In this document: one piece after another, positions 54,294 through 63,887 of the stretch
How positions within the stretch are numbered: position 1 is the stretch's first letter
How the letters are laid out: every line of letters begins with the position of its first letter
From: Azolla caroliniana
Lineage: Eukaryota > Polypodiophyta
Assembly: GCA_043228905.1 (NCBI GenBank)
Contig: JBHGNT010000012.1
Coordinates: 9,858,001-9,922,000, forward strand
DNA length: 64,000 nt
Reading direction: 5' to 3'
Notes under the pieces: generated by a model
The model's database searches: none
What the model was told of the DNA's origin: nothing
What the model saw: only the letters and a program-made list of their open reading frames with translations
Translations under genes and position numbers: made by a program

Positions 54294-54836
54294 ACCACGC
54301 ACAGTTCGGTAACCGGGTTCATGCCCGCAGAGCTAGGGTAGAAGCCGATCATGCCAACGGAGCAGACAATCTCCTCGTGGGCCACGGTGGATTGGAACAA
54401 CGAGATGAGCCGGGAGGAGCTATTAGCGGCACGGATTCGGCAGCTGGAACGAAGACCAGAGGACGTGGACCGAGCCGCGGAGAAGCTACGGGTGGTGAGG
54501 GTAAAGGACAAAGGACGGTTCGACCGGACTCACTGACTGAGGCCGGGAAAGATCGAGGAAGGCGACTAGGTTGTAGTGTATGACAACAGCCTCAACAACC
54601 AGCACCGGGCAACGCGGAAGTTTGCAAGAAGGTGGTTCGGGACTTATGCGGTGACAAGTGCCAACAACAATGGGACCTACCATCTCGCAGAGCTCGACGG
54701 GACAAGGATGGCGGTACTGGTAGCAGGGAAAAGGATCAAAGCCTTCAAAAAGCGGCACGAGGCTGAACCGGACCCGGGCGACCTGGATGGTGACAACGAC
54801 CGGCTCGGGAAGGATGCCGATCCGGAAGACGAAGGA
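54294..54836 (+). pseudogene. pol: TE8 integrase C-terminal region
   Basis: THSSVTGFMPAELG, a stop, then RQLERRPEDVDRAAEKLR, KGRFDRTH-stop, and the GPY/F module RRWFGTYAVTSANNNGTYHL with DGTRMAVLVAGKRIKAFKKR, ending acidic. Stops near 54334, 54534 and 54569. The same region is all that is left in TE2 and TE9. Confidence 0.86.
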
Positions 54837-54913
54837 TAAGCGTGGGCCGGTCTTCTCCGGCAGGACTCTCATTTTGGCGCATACCGGTGGATGCGCAGTT
54901 AGGTGGGGGCGGA

Positions 54914-55602
54914 TGTCGTGGAGAAAACCGTCCCTAGACAGAAACCGAGTATAACGTGCATAAACCGGCCCTTACACGTGGGCATAAGTTTTGTTGTATA
55001 GTCCGTAGGTAGGTACAAGTCGCCTGAGGCGAAATCCTAAGTAGCACACATTCAGTAGGGAGGGATTCGAGGCGTACCCCTGTCCGAAAGGACAGGGAAT
55101 AAACATGATGTGACGGATGGTAATGGCCTCTCTCCTTAGGCTATAAAAGAGAGGGAGAGGTATGGAAAAGATATCGCGTTTTAGCAGAGGACGAAGTGCT
55201 GCTGGACTGGGACCAAGCCCTTCTCCTCTCCTCTCCTCCGTTGCCCCTTTAATTGTTCTGTGCAGGTTTGGGAGGCTGACTCTGCTTCGCGGGACGCCCG
55301 AGTGTTACCGGTAGAGTCTCCATCTCGCGTTTTGTCTGTGTGTCTGTGTGCGTAGGCATCGATGCCCATCACTCGCCGGCATGCCAGTTGTAACACCTTC
55401 ATTCATATATATATATGCATAAACATTCGTTCTATCTCCATCTGGCGTTCTGTAGCTAATTGCAATTCCTGTGATTTTGTGGGTCTGTGCGCGTGTGAAT
55501 TACATCGTAAGAGTCCTTCCCCTCCCTTCATTCGGTTATTTCTTGGTCCGAGGCCCCGGTGGTCCCGCCTCGTTCTCCACGCACGTGCGTAACAACGCGA
55601 CA
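54914..55602 (+). repeat. TE8 3' LTR
   Basis: 689 bp, starting after polypurine tract GGTGGGGGCGGA. Hairpin CCCTGTCC-GAAA-GGACAGGG at 55078-55097; TATA box TATAAAAGAG near 55141; terminal CGCGACA-type end after a hairpin. Followed by ACGT. Confidence 0.93.
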
Positions 55603-57083
55603 ACGTGTTACACGTCCCGACCATCACGAAGAATCTGTTGTCGGTCGGGCAGATTGTCAACCAGGGGATGCAGGTTCGGTTTACACACCTCATGTGCTTC
55701 ATTGAGGAAGAAGGCCGTATTATTGCGCAAGGGCGCAGAGATGGGAGGATGTTCATCCTCGACTCTACTCACGGTGGCACCGCAATGTTCGCGAAGGGAC
55801 AAAAAGTCGAGTTGGACATCGACTTATGGCACAACCGGATAGGCGACGTCAACTACCAGCGGCTTCAAGACCTGCAATCGAAACAAGTGGTGTTCGGATT
55901 GCCCAAATTTATTGGCCGGAAGGCACAAATTTGTGAAGCCTGCCAGGTTGGGAAGCAACACCGGCTTTCCTTCCCCAATGAGTGTAACCGGAGCTGGAAC
56001 AAGCTCGACGTGATACACTTCGATGTGTGGGGGCCGACACAAAATGTTAGTCTTGGCGGGAGCCGATATTTCCTCTCCTTCATCGACAACTACACGCGGC
56101 ACACGTGGATCTACCTCATTGAGAGGAAGAGTGAAGTTTTCGGCTGTTTCCGGGACCTCAAAGGGTTCGTGGAAACGGAAATAGGAAGAAAGATCAAGTG
56201 CCTACGGTCGGATGGCGGAAAAGAATACTTTTCCGGTCAATTCAATGGTTATCTACAACAGATGGGAATTCGGCGTGAATTCAGTTGTAGATACACACCG
56301 AAGCAAAACGGCGTGGCCGAGAGGAAAAATCGGTCGGTTGTGGAAGCGGCACGAGCAATGTTGGAAGAAAAGAGCTTGCCCAAGTTCTATTGGGCCGAGG
56401 CGGTACGAACCGCAGTATACATTCAGAACTGGATCGGAGACGAAGTGTCAGCGCACGAGCTATACTTCGGAACGAAGCCGAACTTGCGACACTTACGAGT
56501 TTTTGGTAGCATTGCGTATGTGCATGTGCCGAAGGAGAAACGGACGAAGCTGGACGCAAAGGCCGAGAAATGTGTCTTGGTCGGTTACTTGGACGAGCAG
56601 AAAGGTTATAAGTGTTATAAACCTCGCACCAAACAAACGTGCGTGACCCGCGACGTTGTGTTTGGCGAGTCCCCGTCTTGGTACTTGCCTCCGACTCCGG
56701 ACCTCACCTCCAATCCGAGTTTTGACGATGACGTCAGCGAGGCCGAGATGCCTCCGGATGAGCCTGAAATCGGGACCCACGAAGAGAGTCCGATTTCGTT
56801 TTGGTTAAGTGGACCAAATGGACGACTGAGTCGGTTCGACCAGTCCAATGAAGAGCCGGCGAGTAATGGAGACTCAGTCGTGCATTCCCCGCGCAGGAAG
56901 CCAGGGAGACGGCTTACGCGCAAAGAGAAAGGGAAGATTCCGGCACGGATAGGAACGAGTCAGACCGACGCGAGTCCGACACCGAGGAAAGCGGTGATGG
57001 GTCTTCAAGAGCGAAGTACGCGTCGGCCGAGAAGACCTCGACATCGGCTACTGACCGATTACGCCAATCTACCCGCTAGAAGA
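55603..57083 (+). pseudogene. pol: TE7 protease end and integrase
   Basis: One long open frame (to 57140, the last ~20 codons shifted). LHVPTITKNLLSVGQ ends the protease. Integrase finger LWHNRIGDVNYQ with CEACQVGKQH; the second finger His is Asp. Core VIHFDVWGPTQ (D), CLRSDGGKEYFSGQF (D), YTPKQNGVAERKNRSVVEAA (E); then FGTKPNLRHLRVFGSIAYVH, GYLDEQKGYKCYKP and an acidic linker with ESPISFWLSGPN. Best preserved copia integrase here. Confidence 0.9.
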
Positions 57084-58110
57084 ACCCAGTTGTGTGGTTC
57101 GGATACAACGAGTACATGGCGCATCATTATGCGTACATGACTCGTGTAGCGGAAGTGCGTGAGCTAGAGAACTACGCAGAACCGGCTAAGGAAGCGAATT
57201 GGCGCGCCGCGATGGAGGAAGAGATGCACCCATTGTCGGAAAACGAGACTTGGGACCTGGTTGACGCACCGAAGGGTGTGAAGCCGATCGGATGTAGATG
57301 AGTGTACAAGGTCAAGTACAACACCGACGGCTCGGTCAACCGATACAAGGCCCGGTTAGTAGCGAAAGGCTAGGCGCAGAAACACGGCATCAATTACGAT
57401 GAGACGTTTGCGCCGATCGCGAAGATGACGACCGTCCGTGTTTTGCTTGCGGTAGCTGCGGCAAAGGGGTGGTACTTACATCAGATGGATGTAAAGAATG
57501 TGTTCCTGCAAGATGAGCTTGAGGAACAGGTGTACATGGTACAACCCCCCGGATTTCACTCCGGAACGAACACTTCAACGGTGTGTTGATTGAAGAAGTC
57601 CCATTACGGACTGAAGCAAGCCCCGCGTGATTGGAACGCGAAGATCATGCAACAACTGCATCGGATGGGCTTTGCAACGTCCAAATCGGACTCTTCCCTG
57701 TTCATCCAGAAAGGTTGACTCGCTCCGGTTAGTATTTTACTCTATGTTGATGACTTGGTCATCACCGGCGCCGACCTAGGTGAAATCAACCGCGTGAAGC
57801 TCCAGCTTGCGGCTTCGTTCGACATGAAGGATCTGGGGGATCTTCATTACTTCCTCGGGATCGAAGTGGTCCGCACCCCCAAAGGCATACTAATCAGCCA
57901 ACGTCATTACGTGCTGAATATGAACGTCAAATTCAGGATGGCAGACTGTAAGTCCGTCTCGACTCCTCTGGATAGAACCGTCAAGCTTCGCCCCAATTCT
58001 GGAGAGGTATGCGACCTGACGAGGTTCCGACAAATTGTCGGAAGCCTGATCTACTTGACAATCACCCGACCCGATCTCAGTTGTCAGGTCGGGGTGATCA
58101 GTTAGTTTAT
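57084..58110 (+). pseudogene. pol: TE7 copia reverse transcriptase
   Basis: WFGYNEYMAHHYAYMTRVAEV, EEEMHPLSENETWDLVDAPK, RYKARLVAKG-stop, [49 protein letters not shown], catalytic ILLYVDDLVITGADLGE near 57735, DLGDLHYFLGIEVVRTPKGI. Stops near 57301, 57373, 57587 and 57717. RT residues themselves intact. Confidence 0.88.
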
Positions 58111-58720
58111 GGCACGACCTACCGAGGAGCATCCTCAGTGTGGGCGATGCGTACTACGGTACGTAAGCGGCACTAAGGACCGGGGACTGCTATATCGGAC
58201 CGGTACAACCTCGCAGTTGGTCGGCTCCACCGATGCTGATTGGGCTGGCAACGCCGCCAATCGCCGATCGCAGAGCCACGTCCCGATACGCGTTCTCTCT
58301 TGGGAGTGCCGCGATAGCGTGGAGTAGCAAGAAGCAGGTGATAGTTGCGTTGTCGAGCACCGAAGCCGAGTATAGAGGAGCGGCTGTCACGACATGCGAA
58401 GCCATATGGTTCAAGCGGCTACTTAAGGATCTGCAGGTGGAGGTGTCCGATCCAACGACTATCTACTGCGACAACCTCAACAACATCCATCTCGCAAAGA
58501 AACCCGTTTTTCACGCCCGGACTAAGCACATTGTGGTGCACTACCATTTCGTCTGTGAGTGTGTTCTCTCCGGTGAAGTCGAACTTCAATATGTTCCGAC
58601 GGATCAACAGACAGCCGACATCTTCACCAAGCCTCTTGGACAGGACAAGTTGCGGCAATTTTCGGGTGTGCTTGGGTTGCGTCATCTCGACGTGCCGAAC
58701 TTGAGGGGGAGACAAGACTG
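58111..58720 (+). pseudogene. pol: TE7 copia RNase H
   Basis: [95 protein letters not shown]. Frame changes between 58230 and 58330. RNase H catalytic D, E, D visible. Confidence 0.87.
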
Positions 58721-59215
58721 CGACGAAAGGGGGAGAGAAAACCGCGACGCCAAGTTGGATGACGAACTCGATTTTGGTTCGGCTGAAGAAGCTGAGGGCG
58801 GATCCACGGAAGAGTCCAAAAGTACCAAAAGGCGAGCAACCGAAAGAAAGAGCTGGAGCCAACCAAGCATGGGGGAAATAACACCGTCAAGGGTGAGAAG
58901 ACCGAAGACGAGTTGGAGACAGCCAACTCGGACGAGAGCGAAAACTGATCGGAGGTAGCCGAGTCGGTTCGGATGTTTGATTCGGATATAATGAATCAAC
59001 CGAGGGCCAAGCGGAAAAGGAGGTAGCAGGAGAAGCACCAACACCACGACAACAAGGAAGCTGTGAAGGGCCGTGGGAGCAGACAAGCCGACTGGAAGGG
59101 TCGAAGCGCACGGAGTCAAACAGGCCGAGGAGCGCGAGCGAGGTGTAGAGCCAGGAGGAACCAGAACGGTGATCCGGAAGATCCCGAAGAGCCTCAAGTC
59201 GAGCCTGAGAGGTAG
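58721..59215 (+). other. TE7 region between pol and 3' LTR
   Basis: About 500 bp, purine-rich on the plus strand, translating to Glu/Lys/Arg-rich low-complexity sequence with no motif. Similar sequence follows RNase H in TE4 (62950-63560). Probably untranslated. Confidence 0.55.
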
Positions 59216-59671
59216 TGTTGAGAGACAAGCTCAACATCGGCCGAATCGGCTGAGCAAGCCGAGGACCGGATCGGTTGGGATCGATCAGTTAGGCCGGACC
59301 GGTGCATAAAACGGATGCGTAAACCTGTACGCAAACCGGTGCGTAACGAGAGGTCGTATCAGTGCATAAACCGAAAGGCCTTTAGAGAGATATTCCTCAT
59401 AAAGGAATAATTTTGGGAGTAAGTGTCGATGCTCACTTATGAGCAGTCGTGTGCTATCAGTACTTGTGTCAGCCCGATTGTCAGGGCTTGTATAAAAGTG
59501 CTCACTGAGCACATCCTATGTACAGAACGAGTATTATTTTTTAATTAAGTTCTTGTTTTTACTCTCTCTCTCTGTCTCTCCCGTGCGTATTGTGCAAACC
59601 TAAGCTTTCCATTAAACTTGCGCTTTCTATTGTTCGGTTTCCTATATTGATTCCGCAGAACATTCTTTTCA
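59216..59671 (+). repeat. TE7 3' LTR
   Basis: 456 bp, TGTTGAGAGAC to TTTTCA. TATAAAAG at 59491. Followed by the second copy of GAGAG. Confidence 0.94.
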
Positions 59672-60799
59672 GAGAGTTTAAAGGAGCAAGTCAAGGCCAA
59701 AGAGAAGCTTAGAATTGAGCTAAAATTGAGGCAATTGGTGATCGACGAAGAGGAGACCTCCCAACAAATTCAGACTAATGATGCGGCCAATACGAAGGCC
59801 TAGGTTCGGTACAACAGTACCATGGGAGAAGGTGTGAAACAAGCCACCGTCTCGACTTATGGAGGAACGACGGTCAAGAGAAAGGCCGAAGACTCGAGAG
59901 CGGGAAATGCTGCTTTAAGAGTGGATGAGCATTTCGGAACACATGTTGTGTCCGAAATATCGAGTAATGAAGGTGCAAGCATGAGGAAAGCTTGCGTGAT
60001 CAAGGGATGTAAAGAGTGCAAGGTCGACGTAATTGAGACGATAGCCACGAGGAATGACATTGAGTTGCAGATAGCTTTGGAAGAGTCCACGATGGATGAC
60101 CATGTCAAGACTTTCCCAACACTTGATCTAGAAACTTGTGCAGTTGCGTCCGAGAGCCAACATGAGACCCAAGAGACGGAAAGTGGTGGGGAAGCAAATA
60201 TTGAAGACAATGCAAATAACAACGTTGAGTGAAAGATGGCTATGGATGAGAAGACGGTGACTGATGGTGCCGAGGTTCTCCCCACAATTCCGCAGTTGTG
60301 CCCGAGTGCCAACGTGAGACCGGAGAGACGGAAGGTGATGGCAAGAAATCGAAGGAACAAAGCGGCGATGAGGACGATGACCACAGACGAAGGGATCCCT
60401 CCACACCGGTTCCGGAGACTTCGGCAGTTGTGTCCGAGAGCCAACATAAGACCGGAGAGATGGAAGGTGGAAGCGAGGAGATGAGGGTCGAAGCCAGCGT
60501 ATACGGAGGAACGGTGATCAACAAGGATGCCAAAAACAAAGCTACAATAGAGTTCGAGGAAGAGCCAGAGAGGGGCAAGAAAGGACCATCCGGAATACAA
60601 TCCGGATGGAAGATGACGCAGTTGGTATTCCGACCCGAACGGAAGCCGACCCGAATGAGAGTTGATCAACTGGGCCCGACCCAACCGAAAACCGGATGGA
60701 AACTGACCCGGACGAAAGTCGATCGTCTGAGTCCGATTCGGCCGAATGTGAATCGGGACGAAGGCCGACCAAGCCAGAAGCTGATTGGTTGAGTACAAT
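59672..60799 (+). pseudogene. TE6 long repetitive acidic reading frame
   Basis: Continues TE6 after TE7. SLKEQVKAKEKLRIELKLRQL is a likely coiled coil, then a stop near 59800. Open pieces follow: 59822-60232 (136 codons) and 60298-60792 (164 codons, another frame). Both contain YGGT (residues about 15 and 75) and SESQH followed by an E/T/G-rich run, so the protein is internally repeated; a DNA motif GCAGTTGTGTCCGAGAGCC recurs near 60139, 60292 and 60426. No pol domain. I do not recognise a function; a gag C-terminal extension is the most likely reading given its position. Confidence 0.55.
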
Positions 60800-61229
60800 C
60801 TAGACAGAAGTTGAGCCAGCCTAAATGAAGGTCGAAGCTGACGAGCCGTTCCACCCGGTCGAGGCTGGTGAGCATAAGGAAAAGCAAGCATGAGACCGGA
60901 AAGGATGATAAAGGAAAGTTAGGTGACCTAGGAGATGGCCGAGATGAAGGTGGCACATGCACGAGGCATGAAACGTTATGCTCGGGAGGAGCAAAGGGAG
61001 CCATGACAACCAGACATGGCAATAAAAAAGGTGAGCGAATGATATGGTGGATCGGATGGCAACGACAGTTTGGGTAGAAACTAGAGACATGTTCGAAGTA
61101 GACGACAAAAAGACGGTGCGGGCGGGGCGCAAGAAAGGAGGAAATCAAAGACCAACCACCTTTGACCCCACCACATCACTCTTTTCTTCTTGGCACATAC
61201 TGGAGGATGTGCAGTTTGGTGGGGGTGGA
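60800..61229 (+). other. TE6 3' non-coding part and polypurine tract
   Basis: No convincing gene. Ends in GGTGGGGGTGGA at about 61218-61229, matching the tract of TE8 and TE9, directly before the LTR. Confidence 0.65.
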
Positions 61230-61255
61230 TGTCGTGATGTTGCACGTCTAATGGG

Positions 61256-61380
61256 AGAAAAAGTAAAAAAGTGTGGTTCCACGCACATTACACAATTACT
61301 TGTAAAAATGAAAATCCATTAGAAAAAGTAAAAAAGTGTGGTTCCACGCACATTACACAAATACTTGTAAAAATGAAAAT
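61256..61380. repeat. 65-bp tandem duplication in TE6 LTR
   Basis: AGAAAAAGTAAAAAAGTGTGG begins at 61256 and again at 61321, in two nearly identical 65-bp copies. Confidence 0.9.
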
Positions 61381-61442
61381 AAATCAATAATAAATAATCC
61401 TAGGGCCTAATGACATTGAGTGCATACAGAGGGATGCAAGTA

Positions 61443-61500
61443 AGATTTGAACCTTGCACCTCCAAAACAAGAGGCAATTAGCTTACCACTAAAGCTACTA
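61443..61500 (-). promoter_or_regulatory. tRNA-like A box/B box in TE6 LTR (antisense)
   Basis: On the minus strand an A-box-like TAGCTTTAGTGG (61497-61486) and B box GGTTCAAATCT (61453-61443), starts 44 nt apart as in tRNA genes. A CCTC/GAGG stem lies between. tRNA-derived relic within the LTR. Confidence 0.6.
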
Positions 61501-61570
61501 CTGAGTGTTGTAAATTTTTTATATTTCCTTCCCATATTTAGTATTCCATAGGAAACAAACATAGAAAACC

Positions 61571-61683
61571 GTGTGCACAAAACCATGGTTTTAAGCCCAT
61601 GGTTTTATGCATGTCATAAGCAAAACTGTGTGCACAAAACCATGGTAGTAGCCCATGGTTTTGTGCATGTCACAAGCACGCAG
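61571..61683. repeat. Palindrome-rich ~57-bp repeat x2 in TE6 LTR
   Basis: Both copies begin GTGTGCACAAAACCATGG; the first includes the 14-bp perfect palindrome AAAACCATGGTTTT. Confidence 0.8.
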
Positions 61684-61965
61684 AGACCTATAAAAGCCTC
61701 TGATTGGGCTTGTGTTAAGGGGGGGCTCAATAGGTGATAATCACCATTGTCATCATCATCATCAATATAAAATTCTTCTTATAATTATACTTCTATTGTT
61801 CATCTTCTTTCATCTTTGATACTTCTTATTGTACTTCTTATAATCATCAAACTTTTGATCTTGTCAAGGGTAACATTGTTTCTCGATAACTTGGTAAACG
61901 TCCTCCCTGGTCAGAGACCCCAGTGGTTCCATTCGAGCGACACATGCACGCGCATCTTCTCAACA

Positions 61966-62950
61966 ACGTAAGATGGGACTCTAAATCCGACTCATTGTTG
62001 TTCATCCGGCAAAATCCGGATGGTCTGGTTTGCATCCTACTTTATGTTGATGATTTAGTCATCACCAAACCCGAACTCAATGAAATCGGTCGAGTAAAGT
62101 CCCAATTGGCGGACGCATTTGAAATGAAGGACCTGGGGGACCTTCATTATTTTCTTGGGATCGAGGTGATCCAAACCCCCCATGGCATATTGCTCTCACA
62201 ACGACACTATGTGTTGAATATGATGTACAAGTTCGGCATGACGGAATGCCGACCTGTCTCCACACCCTTGGACTGGAACCAGAAGCTCCGTCTCAACTCC
62301 GACAAATTTTCAGAAGCCTAATATACTTGATAATCACCCGACCCGATATCAGTTATCCGGTCGGTGTGATCAGCCATTTCATGCAAAAGCCAACCGTGGA
62401 GCACCTTCAGTGCGCGCATCGAATATTGTGGTATGTGAGCGGCACGAAGGACCGGGGACCATTATACCGGCATGGTATAACCGAAGAGCTAGTCTGATAT
62501 ATAGATTCTGAGTGGGCCGGTGATGCATCAGATTGCCGATCCACCTTCGGTTACATGTTTTCTCTAGGTAGCGCGGTTGTTGCATGGAGCAGCAAAAAGG
62601 AGCCAACAGTGGCACTGAGGCTGACTATCGGGGCACTACCAATGCCACCTGTGAAGCCATCTGGCTTCGGAGACTGCTCCGAGATCTCCGGATCGAGGTG
62701 CCGACCCCGATCTTAATCTACTACGACAACATGAGCAACATACAGCTTGCCAAGAACCCTGTGTCCATGCTCAGACGAAGCACATAGAAGTCCACTATCA
62801 GTTTCTGCATGAGCAGGTTTAGGTTTAGACAGATCGGCAAGTTGCTGATATCTTCACCAAACTGCTCGGATCGGACAAGTTGCAGCACTTCACCGAAATG
62901 CTTGGTGTTCAGCATCTCGACGTGCCGCAGTTGAGGGGGAGAAAAGGAAA
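61966..62950 (+). pseudogene. pol: TE4 RT C-terminal part and RNase H
   Basis: Resumes TE4 after TE6 with SKSDSLLFIRQNPDG, the catalytic ILLYVDDLVITKPEL near 62036-62080, DLGDLHYFLGIEVIQTPHGI, YKFGMTECRPVSTPLD. A deletion near 62305, then ITRPDISYPVGVISHFM, SGTKDRGPLY, RNase H with stops near 62497, frames shifting near 62600, IYYDNMSNIQLAKNPV and FTKLLGSDKLQHF. Broken throughout. Confidence 0.87.
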
Positions 62951-63418
62951 GGGAATGGATGGCACCAGACAAGGAGCTGGAGAGGAAGAAAGAACCACCA
63001 AAGAGGTAGACAAGAGGAATAATGAAGGTGAGTCAACGAAGGAACTTGGCACATCCGAACAAGTCAGAACGAGCGGCAAGAAGGGCAGAGACGACTAGAA
63101 GCCGAAGGCTAAGACCCGGACATGGTCTGATATGGTAAAGGGCCTGAAACCGGAAAATGAGTTGGAGAACACCGACTCGGACAAGAGCCAGAACGAATCG
63201 GGAGCGACCGATAAAGACAAGAGCTAGAACGAATCAAAGGAAACTGATTCGGTTCAAGATTCGGAGAAGCCGGATGACTAAAGGCCAAGCGAACACGGAC
63301 GCAGCAGAAGTCGACGCTAACACGAAGGAACCGATGGGTCGACAAGCGCCGGAGTCACTGCAGCGAGGGAACTGAAATGGGCCGGTTGAGCAGTCAAGTT
63401 GACCGAGGCGGTCGAGGC
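62951..63418 (+). other. TE4 region between pol and 3' LTR
   Basis: Purine-rich plus strand, low-complexity Glu/Lys/Ser/Asn translation, several stops. No gene recognised. Confidence 0.55.
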
Positions 63419-63568
63419 ACGCAGTACCTGACAGGTTGCGGGAAGATGAATCGGACCGGATGAGAAGCGCAAGCAAGGCGTGGCGACGCCAGAAGGAGTC
63501 AGGTGGAAGGACCTTCTGCCACGGACACTAACACCATGATCTGACCTCGAGTTGAGCTTGAGGGGGAG

Positions 63569-63680
63569 TGTTGAGCAAGCAAGCTCAACCGGATCCGGAT
63601 CGGCTAAAGAAGCCTGAGCCGGATTAGCATTCGAAAGGATAAGCCGGATCGGTATTCGGATGGTATCCAGACGAGAAGCG
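63569..63680 (+). repeat. TE4 3' LTR start, first copy
   Basis: Matches the TE4 5' LTR start (22919) for about 110 bp, then returns to internal sequence because of the tandem duplication. Confidence 0.82.
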
Positions 63681-63887
63681 CGAGGAAGCCTTGACGAAGC
63701 CAGAAGGAGTTAGGTGGAAGGATCGGCTGCCACGGGCACGCAGTACCTGACAGGTCGCGGGAAGATGAACTGGACCGGATGAGAAGCGCGAGCAAGGCGT
63801 GACGACGCCAGAAGGAGTCAGGTGGAAGGATCGGCTGCCACGGACACTAACACCATGATCTAACCTCGAGTTGAGCTTGAGGGGGAG

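Larger units (their letters stand above)
32720..55602 (+). mobile_element. TE8, Ty3/gypsy element holding TE9, TE10 and TE11
   Basis: LTRs start TGTCGTGG and end CGACA, with a perfect 4-bp TSD ACGT (32716-32719 and 55603-55606). Own sequence is 32720-35423, 41156-42095, 47681-48539 and 53341-55602 (about 6.8 kb). Gag, protease, RT, RNase H and integrase are all recognisable but broken. Three later insertions split it; each restores the TE8 frame when removed. Confidence 0.92.
30992..59671 (+). mobile_element. TE7, Ty1/copia element holding TE8
   Basis: LTRs of 456 bp and a perfect TSD GAGAG (30987-30991 and 59672-59676). Own sequence is 30992-32719 and 55603-59671 (about 5.8 kb): primer site, gag, protease, integrase, RT, RNase H. 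The reading frame LMNV at 32719 continues as LHVPTI at 55603 once TE8 and one copy of its TSD are disregarded. By eye about 35 of 456 LTR positions differ, mainly transitions, so it is an old insertion. Confidence 0.93.
30606..61965 (+). mobile_element. TE6, gypsy-related non-autonomous element
   Basis: TGTCGTGATG start at 30606 and again at 61230 with a CAACA end at 61965; flanks GCGT and ACGT form a 4-bp TSD with one mismatch. The polypurine tract GGTGGGGGTGGA before the 3' LTR and the LTR 3' region resemble the TE8 family. Own sequence is 30606-30991 and 59672-61965. It has a short gag-like part but no protease, RT or integrase, and most of the 5' LTR is deleted. TE7 is inserted in it. Confidence 0.8.
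61230..61965 (+). repeat. TE6 3' LTR
   Basis: 736 bp, TGTCGTGATG to CTCAACA. Contains a 65-bp tandem duplication (61256 and 61321), a tRNA-like module on the minus strand (61443-61497), two copies of a ~57-bp palindrome-rich segment (about 61571-61680) and an end that keeps GACCCCAGTGGT as in TE8 and TE9 LTRs. TATAAAAG near 61690. Confidence 0.82.

Noticed and set aside
59822-60232. 136-codon frame as a host nuclear protein
   Set aside because: It lies within TE6 between its gag segment and polypurine tract, and repeats internally; host origin is not supported.
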